Source: Sphingobium sp. D43FB (lineage in GTDB: Bacteria; Pseudomonadota; Alphaproteobacteria; Sphingomonadales; Sphingomonadaceae). Taken from it: DNA of 64,000 nucleotides. Location of the stretch: contig NZ_NMUA01000002.1 in assembly GCF_002312805.1 (NCBI RefSeq), positions 248,001-312,000 on the forward strand, given 5' to 3'. The translations under genes were made by a program, and so were the position numbers. A model generated the notes under the pieces. That model saw only the letters and a program-made list of their open reading frames with translations. It did not search any database and was not told where the DNA came from. How positions within the stretch are numbered: position 1 is the first letter of the stretch; every line of letters begins with the position of its first letter. Below, piece by piece: positions 20,791 through 29,040 of the stretch.

Positions 20791-21672
20791 CTAGGAGCGG
20801 GTGGGCAGTCGCACAAGCACCAGCGCCACCCCAACCGCAACCGTTCCGACCATGTCGGTGATGCTGAGCCATTCGCCGAACATCAGCCAGCCCAGCAGCA
20901 CCGATACGGCGGGTTGCAGCAACAGGCTCAACCCCAAGATCAGCGGCGAAAACCAGCCGATCGCATAGGTAAGCAGCCCCTGCCCGATCAACTGGCTCGA
21001 CATGGCCAGGATCAGCAGCGGGGTCCAGTTGCCGGGCATGATGCGTTCGCCCAGCCATAATGCACAGAGCAGCAGGGTCGGCGCGCTGGCGACGCTCGAC
21101 ACCGCCAGCACCGACCAGCTGTCGAGACGGCCCCGCGCGCGCTGGATGATCAGGATATAGGCGGTGTAAAGAATGCCCGCGAGCAGGCAGAGCAGGTCGC
21201 CGCGCAGGTTGACCGGCGACAGGTCATAGCTGCCCCCCATCAATATCAGCGCGCCCGCGCCCGCCAGCAGCAGCGCGATCGCCTGGATTCGCGTCGGCCG
21301 CTGGCGCAGCACCAGCAGCGCCCAGGCCGGGAGCAGCAGCGCGCTCATATTGCCGAAGAGCGTCGCATTGGCGACCTTGGTATGGATGATGCCCAGATGC
21401 CAGGCCGCAAGGTCGCCCGCGAACACCACGCCCGCCAGCAGCATCACGCCCCATTCGCGCCGCGTGGGCGGGGTGCGTGTGAGCCGCGGGATCGCCAGCA
21501 GCAACAGGACCGGTAGCGCCAGCGTCAACCGCCAGAAGGCCGCCGCAACCGGCCCGACATCGGCCAGCCGCACCAGGACTGGGCCGAGCGACAACATGAT
21601 ATTGGCCAGGATCAGCGCCGGAAAAGCGAGGCGCGGTATGTCCATCGGGGGTGTAGGGGTTGAACTGGGCAT
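20791..21672 (-). CDS. EamA-family (DMT superfamily) transporter
   Basis: A 293-residue inner-membrane protein with about ten hydrophobic segments in two EamA repeats (about 14-140 and 155-285). The motif LGPVLVRLADVGPVAAAFWRLTLALP is in the first repeat and GWLMFGEWLSITDMVGTVAVGVALVL closes the second. The substrate is unknown; family members export amino acids, metabolites or nucleotide sugars. The ATG at 21672 is used, with an alternative ATG at 21645. It is transcribed divergently from the OYE gene. Confidence 0.88.
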   Translation of the reverse strand: MPSSTPTPPMDIPRLAFPALILANIMLSLGPVLVRLADVGPVAAAFWRLTLALPVLLLLAIPRLTRTPPTRREWGVMLLAGVVFAGDLAAWHLGIIHTKVANATLFGNMSALLLPAWALLVLRQRPTRIQAIALLLAGAGALILMGGSYDLSPVNLRGDLLCLLAGILYTAYILIIQRARGRLDSWSVLAVSSVASAPTLLLCALWLGERIMPGNWTPLLILAMSSQLIGQGLLTYAIGWFSPLILGLSLLLQPAVSVLLGWLMFGEWLSITDMVGTVAVGVALVLVRLPTRS

Positions 21673-21743
21673 CGCGGCTCCCTAGCTGGCTTTGGCACCC
21701 AAGTCCCGTTGCAAATTGCAACCTTGAAAGTTCGGGAGATTCC

Positions 21744-22838
21744 ATGACCAGCCTGTTCGACCCTATCCAGATCGGCACGATCGACGCGCCCAACCGCATC
21801 CTGATGGCGCCGCTGACCCGTGGCCGCGCGACCCGCGACCATGTGCCCACCCCGATCATGGTGGACTATTATCGCCAATGCGCTGGCGCGGGCCTGATTA
21901 TCAGCGAAGCGACCGGCATTTCGCGCCAGGGCCTTGGCTGGCCCTATGCGCCTGGCCTCTGGTCCGATGAGCAGGTCACCGCCTGGCAACCCGTGACGCA
22001 GGCCGTGCATGATGCAGGCGGGCGGATCATTGCCCAGCTATGGCATATGGGGCGTCAGGTGCATTCGAGCGTTACGGGCGAACAGCCGGTATCGTCCAGC
22101 GCCACCGCAACGGCGGGCGACGCGCACACCTATGACGGCAAGGCACCGTTCGAGACCGCTCGGCCGCTGGCCATCGAGGAGATTCCCGCGCTGATCGAAA
22201 CCTATGTCCGGGCCGCGCATAATGCGATTCGCGCCGGGTTCGACGGGGTGCAGATCCATGCCGCCAATGGCTATCTGATCGACCAGTTCCTGCGCGACAA
22301 TGCCAATTTCCGCGACGATGATTATGGTGGCAGCGTCGAAAACCGCGTCCGCCTGCTGCGCGAGGTCACCCAGGCGGTGGTCGATGCGATCGGCGCGGAC
22401 AAGGTTTCGGTGCGCTTGTCACCCAATGGCGACAGCCAGGGCGTGGACGATAGCGATCCCGCTACGCTGTTCGCCCATGCCGCCGACGTGCTGAACGCGA
22501 TCGGCATCGCCTCGCTCGAACTGCGCGAGCCGGGTCCGAACGGCACCTTCGGCGCGACCGACGTGCCACGCCAGTCGCCGCTGATCCGCCAGCATTTCAA
22601 GGGGCCGCTGATCCTGAACAGCGATTATGACAAGGATCGGGCGCAGGCCGATCTCGACAGCGGCCTTGCCGATGCGATCAGCTTTGGCCGTCCCTTCATG
22701 GCCAATCCCGATCTGGTCGAGCGGCTGCACGCCGATGCGCCGCTGACCCCGCCCCAGCCTATGCCGACCTGGTATGGTCCCGGCGAGGCTGGCTATACCG
22801 ACTACCCGACGCTGGAGGCGGTCGCTCCCACCGCCTGA
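21744..22838 (+). CDS. Old Yellow Enzyme family alkene reductase
   Basis: FMN-dependent reductase of electrophilic alkenes, related to NemA/xenobiotic reductases. The 364-residue TIM barrel shows NRILMAPLTRGRA (FMN binding), AQLWHMGRQ, the paired active-site His/Asn in VQIHAANGYLIDQFLRD, RVRLLREV, and GRPFMANPDLVERL. ATG 21744 is preceded by CGGGAG at good spacing. It ends in a strong terminator. Confidence 0.93.
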   Translation: MTSLFDPIQIGTIDAPNRILMAPLTRGRATRDHVPTPIMVDYYRQCAGAGLIISEATGISRQGLGWPYAPGLWSDEQVTAWQPVTQAVHDAGGRIIAQLWHMGRQVHSSVTGEQPVSSSATATAGDAHTYDGKAPFETARPLAIEEIPALIETYVRAAHNAIRAGFDGVQIHAANGYLIDQFLRDNANFRDDDYGGSVENRVRLLREVTQAVVDAIGADKVSVRLSPNGDSQGVDDSDPATLFAHAADVLNAIGIASLELREPGPNGTFGATDVPRQSPLIRQHFKGPLILNSDYDKDRAQADLDSGLADAISFGRPFMANPDLVERLHADAPLTPPQPMPTWYGPGEAGYTDYPTLEAVAPTA

Positions 22839-22845
22839 TCGGGTC

Positions 22846-22892
22846 GATAGTCGGCCGGACCGTCTCCCCCTCCGGCCGACTATCATATTTTT
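22846..22892 (+). terminator. Strong rho-independent terminator after the OYE gene
   Basis: Perfect 14-bp stem (22846-22859 with 22871-22884, GATAGTCGGCCGGA and its complement), 11-nt loop, then ATATTTTT. It begins 8 bp after the stop at 22838. The facing ribH gene ends 12 bp beyond it, so it also insulates the two units. Confidence 0.88.
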
Positions 22893-22903
22893 ATAGCGCG
22901 AAT

Positions 22904-23326
22904 TTAGATCGCGAACTTCTGGCGCAGGCCGAGCATGGCGATCGCTGCCTTGGCCGCCTCGCCACCCTTGTCCTTTTCCGTCATCTTGGCGCGGGTCAGG
23001 GCCTGCGCCTCATTTTCGACCGTCAATATGCCGTTGCCGATCGGGATACCGTCCATCGACAAGGCCATCAGGCCGCGTGCGCTTTCGTTCGACACGACTT
23101 CGAAATGATAGGTTTCGCCACGGATCACCACGCCAATAGCGATGAAGCCGTCATAGCGCCCGGTCTCCGCCGCTAGCGCCACCGCGCCCGGAATCTCCAG
23201 CGCGCCTGGCACCGTCACCACCTCATATTTATGCCCCTCCTCATCGAGCGCAGCGGTCGCGCCCTCGATCAGCAGGTCGTTGAGATGGTCGTAGAAGCGC
23301 GCTTCGACGATCAGGAATTTGGCCAT
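22904..23326 (-). CDS. ribH: 6,7-dimethyl-8-ribityllumazine synthase
   Basis: Condenses the pyrimidine intermediate with 3,4-dihydroxy-2-butanone 4-phosphate to give the riboflavin precursor. The 140 residues show [35 protein letters not shown], the catalytic-histidine region [16 protein letters not shown], and the closing helix. ATG 23324-23326 is used; a frame to 23386 would overlap ribB. It starts 10 bp after ribB and ends the rib cluster. Confidence 0.96.
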   Translation of the reverse strand: MAKFLIVEARFYDHLNDLLIEGATAALDEEGHKYEVVTVPGALEIPGAVALAAETGRYDGFIAIGVVIRGETYHFEVVSNESARGLMALSMDGIPIGNGILTVENEAQALTRAKMTEKDKGGEAAKAAIAMLGLRQKFAI

Positions 23327-23336
23327 GATAAATCCT

Positions 23337-24617
23337 TTACAGCTCGATCGGACGTTGCCCAACCACGGCCAGGTCATAGCCGTCAAGCGCGATAAGGCTA
23401 TGGTTGCTGTTGGTCAGCAGGATCATGTCATGCACGCCAAGTTCGGCCAATATCTGCGCGCCCGCACCATAGTTGCGCAGTTCGTCCATGTCGCCCTGCG
23501 CGATGCCGGAATGATGCTGTAACATGCGGGTCAGCATGTCCGGTTCGTCGCCGCGCAGCACCACGATGATGCCTGCGCCTTCTTCGCCGATGATTTTCAT
23601 CGAGCGTGCCAGCATTCCCGCGCGTGGCCCCTCCTGTCCGAACGTGTCGGTCAGCGGCGAAAACTGGTGCATCCGTACCAGCGTCGGCTGATCGGGCGTC
23701 ACATGCCCCTTCTGAAGGGCCAGCTGTTCGGTCTGTGTCGCCTTGTTATAAAAGCTGATCGCCTTCCAGTCGCCGCCCCATTGGCTCTCAAAGGTCGTTT
23801 CCGCACGGCGTTCGACGATATGGTCATGGCGGCGGCGATAGGCGATGAGGTCGCGGATCGTGCCGATCTTCATCTTGTGCTTCTGGGCGAAGGGGATGAG
23901 GTCGTCCAGGCGCGCCATGGTGCCATCGTCCTTCATCACTTCGCAGATGACGCCCGATGGGTTCAGGCCCGCCAGACGGGCGACGTCCACGGCCGCTTCG
24001 GTATGGCCGGTGCGGACCAGCACGCCGCCATCCTTGGCCACCAGCGGAAAGACATGGCCCGGCGTCACGATGTCTGCCTTGCCCTTCGACCCGTCGATCG
24101 CGACCGATACGGTGCGCGCGCGGTCGGCGGCGCTGATGCCGGTGGTCACGCCTTCGCGCGCCTCGATCGATACGGTGAAGGCGGTTTCGTGGCGGGTGCC
24201 ATTGTTGCGGCTCATGAGGCCGAGGCCCAGTTCCTCGACCCGCGCCTTGGTCAGCGCCAGGCAGATGAGGCCGCGGCCATGGGTGGCCATGAAATTGATC
24301 GCGTCGGGCGTTGCCATTTGCGCGGGAATGACCAGGTCGCCCTCATTTTCGCGATCCTCGTCATCGACCAGGATGAACATGCGGCCATTGCGGGCTTCGT
24401 TGATGATCTCTTCCGGCGAGGCGAGCGCGGTGCCGCCCTCGCGCTTCAACAAATAGGCTTCCAGCTTGCCCAACGTGTCGGCGGTCGGATTCCAGTCGCC
24501 CTCGCCCAGCTTGCGCAGGGAATTGGCGTGCAGACCAGCGGCGCGCGCCAGGCCGGAACGGGACATGCCGCCGTCTGTGACGAGGCGGCGAACGGTATCG
24601 AGAAGTGCGGACGACAT
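23337..24617 (-). CDS. ribB: HTH domain - 3,4-dihydroxy-2-butanone 4-phosphate synthase - degenerate GTP cyclohydrolase II fusion (RibBX type)
   Basis: 426 residues in three parts. Residues 1-60 look like an XRE/Cro helix-turn-helix ([20 protein letters not shown], then [14 protein letters not shown]). Residues about 66-270 are RibB with intact motifs ([41 protein letters not shown]). The rest is RibA-like, but the zinc cysteines of GTP cyclohydrolase II (ECLTGD and RCDCG) are replaced ([12 protein letters not shown]), so that activity is surely lost. RibB plus a dead RibA domain is known from alphaproteobacteria as RibBX; the N-terminal HTH is the surprise. ATG 24615-24617 follows AGGAG. A perfect palindrome lies in the promoter. 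Confidence 0.92.
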   Translation of the reverse strand: MSSALLDTVRRLVTDGGMSRSGLARAAGLHANSLRKLGEGDWNPTADTLGKLEAYLLKREGGTALASPEEIINEARNGRMFILVDDEDRENEGDLVIPAQMATPDAINFMATHGRGLICLALTKARVEELGLGLMSRNNGTRHETAFTVSIEAREGVTTGISAADRARTVSVAIDGSKGKADIVTPGHVFPLVAKDGGVLVRTGHTEAAVDVARLAGLNPSGVICEVMKDDGTMARLDDLIPFAQKHKMKIGTIRDLIAYRRRHDHIVERRAETTFESQWGGDWKAISFYNKATQTEQLALQKGHVTPDQPTLVRMHQFSPLTDTFGQEGPRAGMLARSMKIIGEEGAGIIVVLRGDEPDMLTRMLQHHSGIAQGDMDELRNYGAGAQILAELGVHDMILLTNSNHSLIALDGYDLAVVGQRPIEL

Positions 24618-24651
24618 GAAAACGACTCCTGCCCGGAAAAGACTGGAGCCG

Positions 24652-24680
24652 TATATCACATTGCAATGTGATAATTACAA
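24652..24680 (-). promoter_or_regulatory. Candidate promoter of ribBX-ribH
   Basis: On the minus strand a -35-like TTGTAA (24675-24680) and a -10-like GATATA (24652-24657) are separated by 17 bp, about 35 bp before the ribB ATG. The perfect palindrome overlaps the spacer and the -10 element. The boxes are only moderate matches to consensus. Confidence 0.45.
24654..24673. promoter_or_regulatory. Perfect 20-bp palindrome, likely operator of ribBX
   Basis: TATCACATTGCAATGTGATA is its own reverse complement. It sits 36 bp before the ribB start and across the spacer and -10 of the candidate promoter. A second, partial copy (ATCACATTGCA, 24687-24697) lies 13 bp further upstream, over the ribE stop codon. 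The HTH at the N-terminus of RibBX is the obvious candidate binder (inference). Confidence 0.65.
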
Positions 24681-24687
24681 GCCGCAA

Positions 24688-25302
24688 TCACATTGCACGA
24701 TTGCGAAGGCTCATCATCCGGTCGAGATAGCGCGCCAGCACGTCGATCTCCAGATTGAAGGCGCGCCCTTCCGGCAGCGCATTGAGCGTGGTGGCCGCAG
24801 CGGTGTGGGGGATGATGTTGAGGCCGAAATGGACGCTGCCATCGGCCTGGTCCTCGACACTGTTCACGGTCAGCGAAATGCCGTCGAGCGTGATCGATCC
24901 CTTGGCCGCCAGCGCCGCCGCCAGCGCAGCGGGCGCGGCAATGACAAGGCGCATCGAATCGCCTTCGGGTGTGGCCGACACCAGATGCCCGACGCCATCG
25001 ACATGGCCAGTCACGATATGCCCGCCCAATTCGTCACCGACCCTGAGCGCGCGTTCGAGGTTCAGGCGCCCCCCTTGCGCCCACAGGCCGGGCGCTGTGC
25101 GCTCTACCGTCTCGGCCGACAGGTCGACCGCGAACCAGTCTGGGCCCTTTTCCACCACCGTCAGGCACGCGCCCGAACAGGCGATCGACGCGCCGATCGC
25201 CACGCCGTCCATCGCATAGCCGCTGCCGATGACCAGCCGCAGGTCGCCGCGCTGCTCCGCGCTGCGGATGGTGCCGATGTCGGTGATGATGCCGGTGAAC
25301 AT
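24688..25302 (-). CDS. ribE: Riboflavin synthase, alpha subunit
   Basis: Dismutates two 6,7-dimethyl-8-ribityllumazine molecules to riboflavin. The 204-residue product has the family start MFTGIITDIGTI and two lumazine-binding repeats (about 1-90 and 95-190), with SIACSGACLTVV in the first, GHIVTGHVDGVG at the junction, and SITLDGISLTVN in the second. It lies between ribD and ribBX. The gap before ribBX holds a separate promoter and operator, so the cluster may be two transcription units. Confidence 0.96.
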   Translation of the reverse strand: MFTGIITDIGTIRSAEQRGDLRLVIGSGYAMDGVAIGASIACSGACLTVVEKGPDWFAVDLSAETVERTAPGLWAQGGRLNLERALRVGDELGGHIVTGHVDGVGHLVSATPEGDSMRLVIAAPAALAAALAAKGSITLDGISLTVNSVEDQADGSVHFGLNIIPHTAAATTLNALPEGRAFNLEIDVLARYLDRMMSLRNRAM

Positions 25303-25340
25303 GCGTCCTGATCCATCTATTGAGGCCTGTGCCTCGGCCT

Positions 25341-26330
25341 CTAAGCGCTCCGAACCGCCTCGTAAACCTCAAGTCCGTCGGCCCCCAACCGCCGCTCGTC
25401 GATCAGCCGCCAGCGGCCATGCGCCTCGCTCAAGCCGGTCAGTCCGATGTCGCCGATGCCAGCAAAGCCATTGCCGATGAGGATCGGCCCGCGATAGAGC
25501 AGCAGCCGATCGACCAGATCCGCGCGCAGGAAGGCCGCCGCCGTCGCCGCGCCGCCCTCGACCAGCAGATGATCGACCCGGTCGAGCGTCGATATGTCCT
25601 CCGGCGCGCCAATCCGTTCCCAGCCATGGGGTGCCGCGCCCCGGCTCAGCAGGATGCGGCGCGGGCTGCGCCCTTCAAGCCCGGCGATCCGCACATCGAG
25701 TCGCGGTGCATCGGCGCGCAGCGTGCCGCCGCCGACCAGGATCGCGTCGTGCCGCGCTCGTTCCATATGCGCGTGGGCGCGGGCTTGCGGTCCCGTGATC
25801 CAGCGGCTGGAGCCATTGGCGAGCGCGATTTGCCCGTCGAGCGAGAGGCCGAGCTTGAGCGTAACATGTGGCCGCCCCAGCGTCTGGCCCAAAACGAACC
25901 CCGCCATGGCGCGGGCGGCATCCTCTGCCATCAGGCCCATCTCGACCGCGATGCCCCGTTCGCGCAGCCAGGCCGCCCCCTGCCCGTCGGTGCGCGGATC
26001 GGGATCGCGCAGCGCGATCACCACGCGCGCCACGCCAGCGCGTGCCAGCAGGTCAGCGCAGCGCGGGCCGCGCGGGGACAGATGAAAACAGGGTTCCAGC
26101 GTCACATAGCAGCAAGCGCCATGCGCCCGGTCGAGCGCCTGTTCCAGCGCCTGCGCCTCGGCATGGGGTCGCCCGCCCTTTTGCGTCCAGCCACGCCCCA
26201 CGACCCGGCCGTCCCGCACGATGATGCAGCCGACATTGGGATTGGGGGTGGAAAGCCCGCGTCCGCGCCGCGACAGCGCGATGGCGGCGGCCATGAAGCG
26301 CCGGTCGGTGGCCGGGTCGGCTATCGGCAT
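25341..26330 (-). CDS. ribD: Bifunctional riboflavin deaminase/reductase
   Basis: Carries out deamination and side-chain reduction in riboflavin synthesis. The 329 residues comprise an N-terminal zinc deaminase domain (HAEAQALEQA, TLEPCFHL and PRCADLL supply the zinc ligands, about 50-95). A C-terminal reductase domain follows (VTLKLGLSLDGQIAL, DAILVGGGTLRADAPRLDVR, HLLVEGGAATAAAFL). ATG 26328-26330 is used; an open frame to 26459 would overlap the upstream gene. No FMN riboswitch is visible upstream. Confidence 0.95.
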   Translation of the reverse strand: MPIADPATDRRFMAAAIALSRRGRGLSTPNPNVGCIIVRDGRVVGRGWTQKGGRPHAEAQALEQALDRAHGACCYVTLEPCFHLSPRGPRCADLLARAGVARVVIALRDPDPRTDGQGAAWLRERGIAVEMGLMAEDAARAMAGFVLGQTLGRPHVTLKLGLSLDGQIALANGSSRWITGPQARAHAHMERARHDAILVGGGTLRADAPRLDVRIAGLEGRSPRRILLSRGAAPHGWERIGAPEDISTLDRVDHLLVEGGAATAAAFLRADLVDRLLLYRGPILIGNGFAGIGDIGLTGLSEAHGRWRLIDERRLGADGLEVYEAVRSA

Positions 26331-26338
26331 CGATGCGC

Positions 26339-26791
26339 TCAGGGCTGTTGCGCCCCTTCGGCCTGCTTGGCCTTGGCGAGTCGTTCGTCCAGCATTGCGT
26401 TGATCCGCGTCAGCGCTTCCTTGCGCTTGGCGCTGTTGCGCTCGGCGTCCTCGCGCCATTCGATCCCGACCATGTCGGCGACCTTCTGCATGTCCTTCTG
26501 GCTGCGCGAGAGCGCCACTTCATAGCGGGCGATGTCCATCTTCTGCTGCAGGATCACGGCCGCGTCGGATCGGTTGGCGTCCCAGCTTTTGACATAGATG
26601 ATCTTGTTGCGCGTCGGCATCGTATTGGTGTTGCCATCGACGATGAACGCCCAGATGATGACATAGGTGATCGCAGCCGACAGGCCCAGCAACGGCCATT
26701 TATGGGGCCGGCTTTCGCGAAAATAACCCCACAGATCATTGGCTGCTCTTTTGGGGGAAACGGGACGGGGAAAAATCGCCATATCGTCCAT
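26339..26791 (-). CDS. Small single-span membrane protein, unknown function
   Basis: 150 residues. It has a basic N-terminus, one membrane segment (about 33-51, WPLLGLSAAITYVIIWAFIV) and a charged, largely helical C-terminal part (about 80-150) with many Lys/Glu/Arg that may form a coiled coil. No family is recognised. It is 8 bp upstream of ribD and probably co-transcribed, but nothing ties it to riboflavin synthesis. An ATG at 26782 is an alternative start. Confidence 0.7.
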   Translation of the reverse strand: MDDMAIFPRPVSPKRAANDLWGYFRESRPHKWPLLGLSAAITYVIIWAFIVDGNTNTMPTRNKIIYVKSWDANRSDAAVILQQKMDIARYEVALSRSQKDMQKVADMVGIEWREDAERNSAKRKEALTRINAMLDERLAKAKQAEGAQQP

Positions 26792-26851
26792 ATAGGCCAG
26801 CCTGCGCCAGGATGCAAAAGGGTCCGTCGCAGCTGGCGCAAATGGATAAGG

Positions 26852-26878
26852 TCCGCCCTGCCCAACGGACAGGGCGGA
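26852..26878 (-). terminator. Possible terminator hairpin after the TonB-like gene
   Basis: Perfect 9-bp GC-rich stem TCCGCCCTG/CAGGGCGGA with a 9-nt loop, 10 bp after the stop of the TonB-like gene. No T-run follows, so termination strength is unclear. Confidence 0.45.
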
Positions 26879-26888
26879 AGCCGTAGGC

Positions 26889-27602
26889 TTACCGGTCAGT
26901 CAACGTGAACCGCACGGTCAATATTTTGGTCGTCGCCACCGCCACGCCATCGCGGGTCGCGGGGCGGAACCGCCATTTGCGCAGCGCGTGCCGTTCCGTC
27001 GCGCGCCAGAAACTCTCGTCGCTGGCGGCCATGCGGGCAATGTCGGTCACACGACCCTGCGCATTGATCGTCACCCGCACCGTCACGCTGCCTTCCATCC
27101 CTTGCCGGATCATGACGCCGGGATAGTCGGGCTGGAACGCCGACAGCGCGCGTGGGTCGATCGCCGCCTCGATCATCACCGGCTCGCGCGGCGGGTCGGC
27201 GGGCGGCAGGATGATGGTGGGACCGGGGTCGATACCTTCGCCCGACCCGGTGCTGCCGGTCAGGACGGAATCGCCTCCGCTCGACGGCACGATCGGATCG
27301 ACCGTGGTCGGGCGCTGCTCTGTCGGTCGAGTCGGTATCCGCTTTGTGGTCGTCGGCTCGGTCTGTTCGGGCGGGGGCGGATCACGCAGCGGAACGTTGG
27401 TGGTGATCAGCGGCGGCGGCGTGAACACCGTGTCGATCATTTCCTGCGGGATCATCAGCCAGACGCCGACGGCCAGCGCGTGGACCGCAATCGCGCCGCC
27501 TATTCCAAAGGACGATCCCCTGCTGCCCTGATAGCCCGAAGGCCGGATCACTTCCGCCTGATGCCCCCGCTTGTCCGTCGCTTGCATTACGAATGTACGC
27601 AT
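26889..27602 (-). CDS. TonB family energy transducer-like protein
   Basis: 237 residues. A cytoplasmic N-tail is followed by one membrane segment (about 34-50), a Pro/Thr-rich periplasmic linker (about 60-145, PPPPEQTEPTTTKRIPTRPT), and a C-terminal TonB domain (about 150-235). The TonB domain shows PDYPGVMIRQGMEGSVTVRVTI, ARMAASDESFWRATERHALRKWRFRPAT and the final ILTVRFTL. It likely energises an outer-membrane receptor; the partner ExbBD and receptor genes are not in the window. ATG 27600-27602 follows GGAGAGGAG. Confidence 0.88.
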   Translation of the reverse strand: MRTFVMQATDKRGHQAEVIRPSGYQGSRGSSFGIGGAIAVHALAVGVWLMIPQEMIDTVFTPPPLITTNVPLRDPPPPEQTEPTTTKRIPTRPTEQRPTTVDPIVPSSGGDSVLTGSTGSGEGIDPGPTIILPPADPPREPVMIEAAIDPRALSAFQPDYPGVMIRQGMEGSVTVRVTINAQGRVTDIARMAASDESFWRATERHALRKWRFRPATRDGVAVATTKILTVRFTLTDR

Positions 27603-27719
27603 CGCTCGACTCCTCTCCACACCGCCCGCCTTTGGACGGATAATGACATGTTACATCATATTTCTATGATATGTTGCAACATCATTTTATTGAGTCGCTG
27701 GAGAAGCTGTCGGGAAGGG

Positions 27720-28985
27720 TTAAAGCGCCACGTCAATGGCATGCAGGATGAGCCCAACGAGGCCACCGACCAGCGTGCCATTGATGCGGATATATTGCAG
27801 GTCGCGGCCGACCGCGCCTTCCAGCCGGTTGGTGATGGTGCCCGCGTCCCAGCCGCGCACCGTGTCGCTGACCAGCCGCACGATCGCATCGCCATAGGTG
27901 GCAGTCGCCCCCACCGCCGCGCGGCGCACGAAGCGGTTGATGACCAGCCGCAGCCGCGCATCCTCCTGCAAGGTGCCGCCCAATTGGCGCAGCGCTTCGC
28001 CCAGCCGCCCGGCCATCGCCTTGCCGGGATCGCGCACCGCGCGCAGCAGCCCGCCACGCGCCTGTTCCCACAGCCCGTCGATCCAGCGCTGCATGGCGGG
28101 ATTGTCGAGTATCTCGTCGCGGATCTTCGCCGCCTTCGCCTGGGTTTCCAAGTCGAATTGCAGGTCGAAGGCCAGTTTTGCCATGCCCTCTTCCGCCTTC
28201 AAGCGCAGTTCATGGCCCGGATCGGCGGCCATTTCGGCGAGCATCCGGCGCAAGCCGTCGATAATCGCATTGGCCAGATTTTCATCCAGCCCGGTCCAGC
28301 GCAGCACTTTGCCCGCCTTGTCATGCACCATCTGGCGGATCAGATGGTCATTGGCTTCCAGCGTCTTGTCGGCCCAGTGGATGATGCCGTCCATGACCGG
28401 GGTGTGGCGACCATCCCGCATTGCCGCCTCGATCGCCTGGCCGATCAGCGGGCCGACATGAATGCCGCGCAGCCGCTGGCCGATCGCGCCCTTGACCATG
28501 CCGCCCAACCGTTCCTGGTCCAACGCTTCAAGCATGTCGGCGATCAGGCGCGACGCGCCCGCGCGGAGCCGCCCGTCACCCGCCGAAGGACTGGCGAGGA
28601 AGCGGCCTGCTGCCGACGCCACATCCATCGTCCGCATCCGTCGTGCGACGACCGCAGGGGTGAGGAAATTGTCGCGCAGGAAGACGGCCAGTGTCTCGCC
28701 GATCCGGTCCTTGTTGCGGGGGATGATCGCGGTGTGGGGGATGGGCAGGCCGAGCGGATGGCGAAACAGCGCGGTGACTGCGAACCAGTCGGCCAGGCCG
28801 CCCACCATCGCCGCTTCGGCAAAGGCCTGCACGAAGCCGATGGCGGGATGGATATGGACGGTCGCCCGCGCCGCGATGAATATCGCCGCCATGACCAGCA
28901 GCATCGCGGTCGCGAACATCCGCATGCGCCGTGCGGGATTGGGCAGGATGTCACCGGTCGACCGGGAGGCGCGGAGCAATGTCAT
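27720..28985 (-). CDS. DUF445 family membrane-associated protein (YjiN-like)
   Basis: 421 residues. Short hydrophobic segments near the N-terminus (MFATAMLLVMAAIFIAARA) and AFAEAAMVGGLADWFAVTALFRHPLGLPIPHTAIIP are the family hallmark. Long amphipathic helices follow and the C-terminal YIRINGTLVGGLVGLILHAI closes the protein. The function of the family is not known. It lies between the TonB-like gene and the RND permease on the same strand, with gaps over 50 bp on both sides. Confidence 0.87.
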   Translation of the reverse strand: MTLLRASRSTGDILPNPARRMRMFATAMLLVMAAIFIAARATVHIHPAIGFVQAFAEAAMVGGLADWFAVTALFRHPLGLPIPHTAIIPRNKDRIGETLAVFLRDNFLTPAVVARRMRTMDVASAAGRFLASPSAGDGRLRAGASRLIADMLEALDQERLGGMVKGAIGQRLRGIHVGPLIGQAIEAAMRDGRHTPVMDGIIHWADKTLEANDHLIRQMVHDKAGKVLRWTGLDENLANAIIDGLRRMLAEMAADPGHELRLKAEEGMAKLAFDLQFDLETQAKAAKIRDEILDNPAMQRWIDGLWEQARGGLLRAVRDPGKAMAGRLGEALRQLGGTLQEDARLRLVINRFVRRAAVGATATYGDAIVRLVSDTVRGWDAGTITNRLEGAVGRDLQYIRINGTLVGGLVGLILHAIDVAL

Positions 28986-29040
28986 GGCTGCTTAACGGTT
29001 ACGCCGCCGTTTCGTTCAGGCAAAGCCCTAATCCATCCGG

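Noticed and set aside
23337..24617. Functional bifunctional RibBA
   Set aside because: The RibA-like part lacks all three zinc-binding cysteines, so GTP cyclohydrolase II activity is not credible.
22904..27602. FMN riboswitch for the riboflavin cluster
   Set aside because: Looked for the conserved FMN-element boxes upstream of ribD, ribE, ribBX and ribH and found none; a palindromic operator lies before ribBX instead.
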